11,017 nucleotides of DNA from CAZUMH01 sp964621645. GTDB lineage: Bacteria; Zhuqueibacterota; QNDG01; JAGLOF01. Below, piece by piece: positions 7,685-11,017 of this stretch. Under the pieces are notes generated by a model. The model made no database searches. It was not told the DNA's origin and saw only the letters and a program-made list of their open reading frames with translations. The stretch is taken from the NCBI GenBank assembly GCA_964621645.1, contig CAZUMH010000104.1, positions 1-11,017 on the forward strand. Reading direction: 5' to 3'. Position 1 is the stretch's first letter, and every line of letters starts with the position of its first letter. Both the position numbers and the translations under genes were made by a program.

Positions 7685-8653
7685 ATGACTCTTCGTAAAA
7701 TCTTTTTTCTCATTCTGAAAATCTCCGTAAGTGGAGCATTAATCTATTTCCTCCTTCACCGTATAGGATTACGGACAGTCATCAACAGTATCAGTGAACT
7801 TAACCTTTTCTGGCTGATTTTTGCTCTTTTCCTATTCAGCGCCAGCCATTTTATCGGAAGTCTGCAATGGTGGCTGATTCTCCGAGAAGAAGGAGTAAAT
7901 ATTAGCTGGCCGAGAACACTTAGTTTTTACTATACAGGCCTGTTCTTCAACAATTTTTTCATCAGCAGTTTGGGCGGCGATCTGGTGAGAATGGTAGATA
8001 TAAAAGGTCATTCACATGAAGGTTCGACAGCGGTGTACTCTGTATTTGCGGATAGATTTATCGGTCTTTTTGTTATGTCCGGAATGGCACTTCTCAGCAT
8101 ACCGTATCTTCTCTCTGTCACCCAGCTCTCAAGACCGGCGGCTCTTTTGGTGTATTCATTGCCTGTTTTATGGTTCTTTGTTCTTTTTATTCTTTTCAGC
8201 AAGCGCTTTGCGGCTCCGCTTGCCTGGTTAATAAAAAAAATAATTCCAGGGAAAATAACGCTTAAGGCCCGTGAAGTCTACAATAAAATTTACCGGATGG
8301 GACGCAACAGAAATTTGCTTGTAAAAATACTCCTGCTCTCATTTTTTGTACAGAGTGCCAGAATCACTACTCATTATTTCTTGGCAAGGGCACTGGGAAT
8401 AAATGTATCTCCCCTTTACTTTTTTGCATTTATTCCTTTAATTGCCATCGCTGCCAGTCTGCCGGTAAGCATTGGAGGATTGGGACTAAGGGAGAAACTG
8501 GGCGTCGACCTGTTCAGAGTGGCCGGCATTCCAGCCGGCTTGGCATTTTCCATGGAGTTCACTGCTTATCTGGTAGCGATTGTCACTGCTCTTCCCGGGG
8601 GAATCATGTTCGCCTTGCGAGGAATTATTCAATCACGGAGGAAGATATCATGA
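7685..8653 (+). CDS. UPF0104 / lysylphosphatidylglycerol synthase TM-family membrane protein
   Basis: A 322-aa polytopic inner-membrane protein with about seven or eight hydrophobic segments. Family hallmarks are GLFFNNFFISSLGGDLVR (around residues 80-100), DRFIGL soon after, and near the end PVSIGGLGLREKLGVDLF followed by TALPGGIMF. These match PF03706, the domain that forms the flippase half of MprF and also stands alone in YbhN-like proteins. No soluble LPG synthase domain is attached, so it is not a full MprF. Stand-alone members often sit beside family 2 glycosyltransferases, which fits a role in moving or organising lipid-linked intermediates; that role is inference. The start ATG 7685 follows a strong AGGAGAGGGG. 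The gene ends inside the start of the next gene (ATGA overlap), implying translational coupling. Confidence 0.88.
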   Translation: MTLRKIFFLILKISVSGALIYFLLHRIGLRTVINSISELNLFWLIFALFLFSASHFIGSLQWWLILREEGVNISWPRTLSFYYTGLFFNNFFISSLGGDLVRMVDIKGHSHEGSTAVYSVFADRFIGLFVMSGMALLSIPYLLSVTQLSRPAALLVYSLPVLWFFVLFILFSKRFAAPLAWLIKKIIPGKITLKAREVYNKIYRMGRNRNLLVKILLLSFFVQSARITTHYFLARALGINVSPLYFFAFIPLIAIAASLPVSIGGLGLREKLGVDLFRVAGIPAGLAFSMEFTAYLVAIVTALPGGIMFALRGIIQSRRKIS

Positions 8654-9675
8654 AAATGAAAGTATTGTTGTTCGGCATAATAATAGGATTGATATCCTTC
8701 TCATGCGGTATAAAACCGATAAGCTGGCAGAAGGAATCAAATATTGCCGTCATGGCCGACAAAGGAGATTGGGACGCGTTAGGGCCGTCTCTTTCACGGG
8801 TTTTTGAACGGGTTATTCGCACACCGCAAAAAGAGAAGACGTATTTGCTTCATTATGTTGAAGATAAAGATTTTGACCGTTACACAAAATACAGATACCT
8901 TATTCTGGCGGCAACTCTGAAATCGCAGGGAAGGATCGGCAAACTGGTGAAAAGGGTGGTCGCTGATCCCCAAATCCGTGCTGAAGTCGAAAGGGGAGAA
9001 CGGTATTTGATTATCCAGAAAGACCAGTGGGCCGCGGACCAGTTAATGATTATTCTGGTGGGTAAGGACCAGCATAGTCTGGAAGAGACTATTGATGCCA
9101 ATTCCAATACTATTTTCCACGCGATAGATGATGTCGTTCATGAGCGAATGAAGCAGGAAATGTACAAGCGGGGAGAACAGACCAAAGAAGAAGACAGACT
9201 GATGCGAACCTATAACTGGAGTATCCGGATTCAGCATGATTACTTTATTCCACAAGAACTGCCCGCTGAAGGATTTCTCTGGTTTCGCAGAATTCTTCCG
9301 GAACGATGGATATTTGTTCGCTGGATCGATGGAGGCAACACATCGCTCTTGAATCAGGATTGGGTCGTCGGCGAGCGAAACCGCATCGGGGCAACGTACT
9401 ATGGTGGAGACAGGGTGACAGATAAGTATCTCTTTTCCTATGCGGGAGAATTCCTGGGAAGGAAAGCCCAGATAACCACAGGATTATGGGAAAATAATGA
9501 GAAAATGAAAGGCGGCCCTTTTATGAACTACACATTTTATGATGAATATACTAAAAGGGTGTACATGATAGATATCGCTGCATTTGCGCCGGATCGTGAT
9601 AAATTACCATATCTAAAGAGGCTTGACATCATCGCACATACATTTAGGACTGTTTTTGACATGGAGGTTAAGTAA
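8650..9675 (+). CDS. DUF4837 family lipoprotein
   Basis: A 341-aa protein with a lipoprotein signal: positively charged MKMK, a hydrophobic stretch, then LISFSC with the lipidated Cys at residue 19. The -2 Phe makes the lipobox slightly unusual. The mature part matches the DUF4837 pattern: an N-terminal segment on a nucleotide-independent, nuclease-unlike fold of unknown role (SNIAVMADKGDWDALGPSL), a middle WAADQLMIILVGKDQHSL, and the C-terminal GGPFMNYTFYDEYTKRVYMI (from G288), the best conserved element. The function of the family is unknown and no catalytic site is obvious. It overlaps the UPF0104 gene by 4 nt, with GGAGG at 8637-8641 inside that gene, and overlaps purE by 1 nt. Co-expression with glycosylation genes suggests an envelope role, such as acting in or being modified by that pathway; this is inference. 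Confidence 0.85.
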   Translation: MKMKVLLFGIIIGLISFSCGIKPISWQKESNIAVMADKGDWDALGPSLSRVFERVIRTPQKEKTYLLHYVEDKDFDRYTKYRYLILAATLKSQGRIGKLVKRVVADPQIRAEVERGERYLIIQKDQWAADQLMIILVGKDQHSLEETIDANSNTIFHAIDDVVHERMKQEMYKRGEQTKEEDRLMRTYNWSIRIQHDYFIPQELPAEGFLWFRRILPERWIFVRWIDGGNTSLLNQDWVVGERNRIGATYYGGDRVTDKYLFSYAGEFLGRKAQITTGLWENNEKMKGGPFMNYTFYDEYTKRVYMIDIAAFAPDRDKLPYLKRLDIIAHTFRTVFDMEVK

Positions 9676-10148
9676 TGGCAGACAATGGTACGCCCCGGGT
9701 GCTGATTCTTATGGGCAGTACTTCTGACCGGGAAGTGATGCAGAAGGCCTGCCCATACCTGGATTGGTTTCAGATATCATATGATGTAGAAATAGTATCC
9801 GCTCACCGAAGTCCGGAGCGGTTGGATGAGCTTATTGCCGCGGTTGATAAAAAAGGGTATGAGGTGATAATCGCGGGAGCGGGTCTGGCCGCAGCTCTGC
9901 CGGGTGTCGTTGCCTCTAAAACAATCCTGCCGGTAATAGGAGTGCCGCTGGATGGGTCTCCGCTGAATGGACAGGACGCTCTCTATTCAATTGTTCAGAT
10001 GCCGCCCGGCGTACCTGTCGCGACAGTGGCCATTGGTTCTGCGGGAGCGAAAAACAGTGCTGTTCTCGCAGCCCGTATTCTGGCTCTAAAATATGAATAT
10101 CTCTCCGATAAATTGAAAGACTTTAAACGCAATGGCTGCAAGCTATAG
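9675..10148 (+). CDS. purE: N5-carboxyaminoimidazole ribonucleotide mutase PurE
   Basis: PurE converts N5-CAIR to CAIR in de novo purine synthesis in the cytoplasm. The 157-aa length fits the single-domain bacterial form. Seen in order: the phosphate-binding LMGSTSDREVM (residues 12-22), the SAHRSPERL motif with the catalytic His44 (His45 in E. coli), the AGAGLAAALPGVVASKT loop, and SIVQMPPGVPVATV followed by AGAKNSAVLAARIL. Ala74 stands where E. coli PurE has His75 (AAHLPG), a notable change in an active-site loop. Start and stop overlap with the upstream lipoprotein as TAATG, with GGAGG at 9664-9668. The usual partner purK, which makes N5-CAIR, is not in the window, so the enzyme could also be of the direct CO2-using type; the sequence does not decide. 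Its place between envelope genes looks like a housekeeping passenger. Confidence 0.95.
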   Translation: MADNGTPRVLILMGSTSDREVMQKACPYLDWFQISYDVEIVSAHRSPERLDELIAAVDKKGYEVIIAGAGLAAALPGVVASKTILPVIGVPLDGSPLNGQDALYSIVQMPPGVPVATVAIGSAGAKNSAVLAARILALKYEYLSDKLKDFKRNGCKL

Positions 10149-10159
10149 GTGCAGATAGG

Positions 10160-10891
10160 ATGATGAAAGATACGGAAAAGATACTTGTTATCATACCCAC
10201 GTATAACGAAGCGAACAACATCAGAACGCTGCTGCCGCTGATCCTGCAGAAGCATCGTGACATTGATGTTTTGGTTGTGGATGACAATTCTTCGGATGGA
10301 ACCGCTGCTAACGTGAAAAGCCTGAAGGATAAATTCGGGGAACGGATTCAGCTGATAGAGCGCCCACGGAAGCTGGGATTGGGCACCGCTTACGTTACCG
10401 GATTCAAATTCGCCCTGGAACGGGCATATGATCTCATATTCGAAATGGACGCAGATTTTTCTCATGATCCGGAGATGCTGCCTGAATTCCTCCGTCAGAT
10501 AAAAGATTACGATCTGGTCATCGGATCGCGCTATATATCCGGCGTAAATGTGGTGAATTGGCCAATGTCGAGACTACTGCTCTCCTGGGGTGCCAATCTT
10601 TACACTCGCATCGTGACCGGGATGCCTATCCGTGACGCAACCAGCGGTTTTAAATGTTTCCGGCGCGAAGCCCTTGAGGCCATCGATCTGGATAAGATAG
10701 ATTCAGACGGATATTCCTTTCAGATAGAAATGCATTTTAAAGTCTGGCGCAAGCATTTCCGTGTCAAGGAGATTCCCATAATTTTCATTGACCGCTGTGA
10801 AGGTGAGTCAAAGATGCATTCCGGTATTGTACGGGAGGCGGTCTGGATGGTTTGGAAATTGCGGATTCAAAGCCTTTTAGGAAAATTGTAG
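10160..10891 (+). CDS. Polyprenol-phosphate mannose (hexose) synthase, DPM1 type (GT2)
   Basis: A 243-aa family 2 glycosyltransferase of the dolichol/polyprenol-phosphate mannose synthase branch, which transfers mannose or another hexose from a sugar nucleotide to polyprenyl phosphate at the cytoplasmic face. It starts with ILVIIPTYNEANNI, then VVDDNSSDGTA (D41, D42, D46). GLGTAYVTGFKFAL is the branch-specific loop, and EMDADFSHDPEML carries the metal-binding D97-A-D99. SGFKCFRREALEAIDL, GYSFQIEM and EIPIIFIDRCEGESKM complete the pattern. There is no C-terminal membrane domain, so it is the short, peripheral form. Two adjacent ATGs (10160, 10163) are possible; AGGTG at 10147-10151 fits the first. 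It follows purE after 11 nt. The product would be the expected donor for GT-C enzymes such as the two DUF2723 proteins; which sugar is used is not known. Confidence 0.92.
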   Translation: MMKDTEKILVIIPTYNEANNIRTLLPLILQKHRDIDVLVVDDNSSDGTAANVKSLKDKFGERIQLIERPRKLGLGTAYVTGFKFALERAYDLIFEMDADFSHDPEMLPEFLRQIKDYDLVIGSRYISGVNVVNWPMSRLLLSWGANLYTRIVTGMPIRDATSGFKCFRREALEAIDLDKIDSDGYSFQIEMHFKVWRKHFRVKEIPIIFIDRCEGESKMHSGIVREAVWMVWKLRIQSLLGKL

Positions 10892-10897
10892 AGCGTC

Positions 10898-11017
10898 ATG
10901 CCAGATCTTTCCATCATCATTTGCAATTATAACGTTGAATCTTTTTTGGAGCAGGCCATTCGTTCCATAAAGGAGAGTCTCACAGCGATCTCAGCCGAGA
11001 TTATCGTGGTGGACAAT
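10898..11017 (+). CDS. Family 2 glycosyltransferase, N-terminal start (3' partial)
   Basis: Only the first 40 codons are present, open to the window edge. They read MPDLSIIICNYNVESFLEQA, then IRSIKES and AEIIVVDN. This is the first strand, helix and second strand of a GT-A fold family 2 glycosyltransferase, ending at the first conserved Asp of the nucleotide-binding site. The start ATG 10898 lies six bases after the DPM1-type gene, so the glycosyltransferase unit continues beyond the window. The ribosome site is weak (GAG). Substrate cannot be guessed from this fragment. Confidence 0.85.
   Translation, partial: MPDLSIIICNYNVESFLEQAIRSIKESLTAISAEIIVVDN

Noticed and set aside
9995..10465. 156-aa open frame on the - strand across purE and the DPM1-type gene
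   Set aside because: It lies antisense to two confidently identified genes, has no recognisable motif and spans their junction; a shadow frame.

Overview
The window looks like a metagenome-assembled scaffold from a bacterium of the FCB group (Bacteroidota or a related candidate phylum). The main clues are two families typical of that group, DUF2723 large membrane proteins and a DUF4837 lipoprotein, together with moderate GC. The phylum is an inference; no rRNA or other phylogenetic marker is present beyond the end of valS and recG. Every supported gene is on the + strand.

Layout. 2-391: C-terminal end of valyl-tRNA synthetase (valS). 507-2618: recG helicase. 2699-3857 and 3888-6578: two tandem DUF2723 genes, which are predicted GT-C fold, polyprenyl-phosphate-sugar-dependent glycosyltransferases related to the TMEM260 family. 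The first is interrupted by a run of 100 N. 6617-7675: family 2 glycosyltransferase of the rhamnosyltransferase-like type. 7685-8653: multi-spanning membrane protein of the UPF0104 / lysylphosphatidylglycerol-synthase TM family. 8650-9675: DUF4837 lipoprotein. 9675-10148: purE. 10160-10891: polyprenol-phosphate mannose (hexose) synthase of the DPM1 type. 10898-11017: start of another family 2 glycosyltransferase, cut by the window end. From 2699 onward gaps are 0-38 nt, with a 4-nt ATGA overlap and a 1-nt TAATG overlap, so this is probably one transcription unit. No RNA genes, CRISPR arrays or insertion sequences were seen, and no gene-free stretch exceeds about 115 nt.

The main observation is the DUF2723 pair. 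The 55 bases before the N run match the start of the second copy exactly, and the 55 bases after it match the inside of the second copy exactly. The N run is therefore a collapsed repeat. Restoring the 1,635 nt expected from copy 2 gives an in-frame first gene of 897 aa beside a second of 896 aa. The two proteins would share the same first 577 residues (the membrane GT-C core) and then diverge strongly in a roughly 320-residue C-terminal part ending in TPR-like repeats. This is a strong signature of gene conversion or recent recombination, and suggests one catalytic core paired with two different C-terminal modules.

How the genes may work together (inference): the DPM1-type enzyme would load a sugar on polyprenyl phosphate at the inner face of the membrane. 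A membrane protein, perhaps the UPF0104 protein, could help lipid-linked intermediates cross. The two DUF2723 enzymes would transfer the sugar to acceptors outside the cytoplasm, possibly proteins. The GT2 enzymes would extend the glycan. purE appears to be a housekeeping passenger. This would make the window a candidate surface or protein glycosylation locus, with the acceptor unknown.
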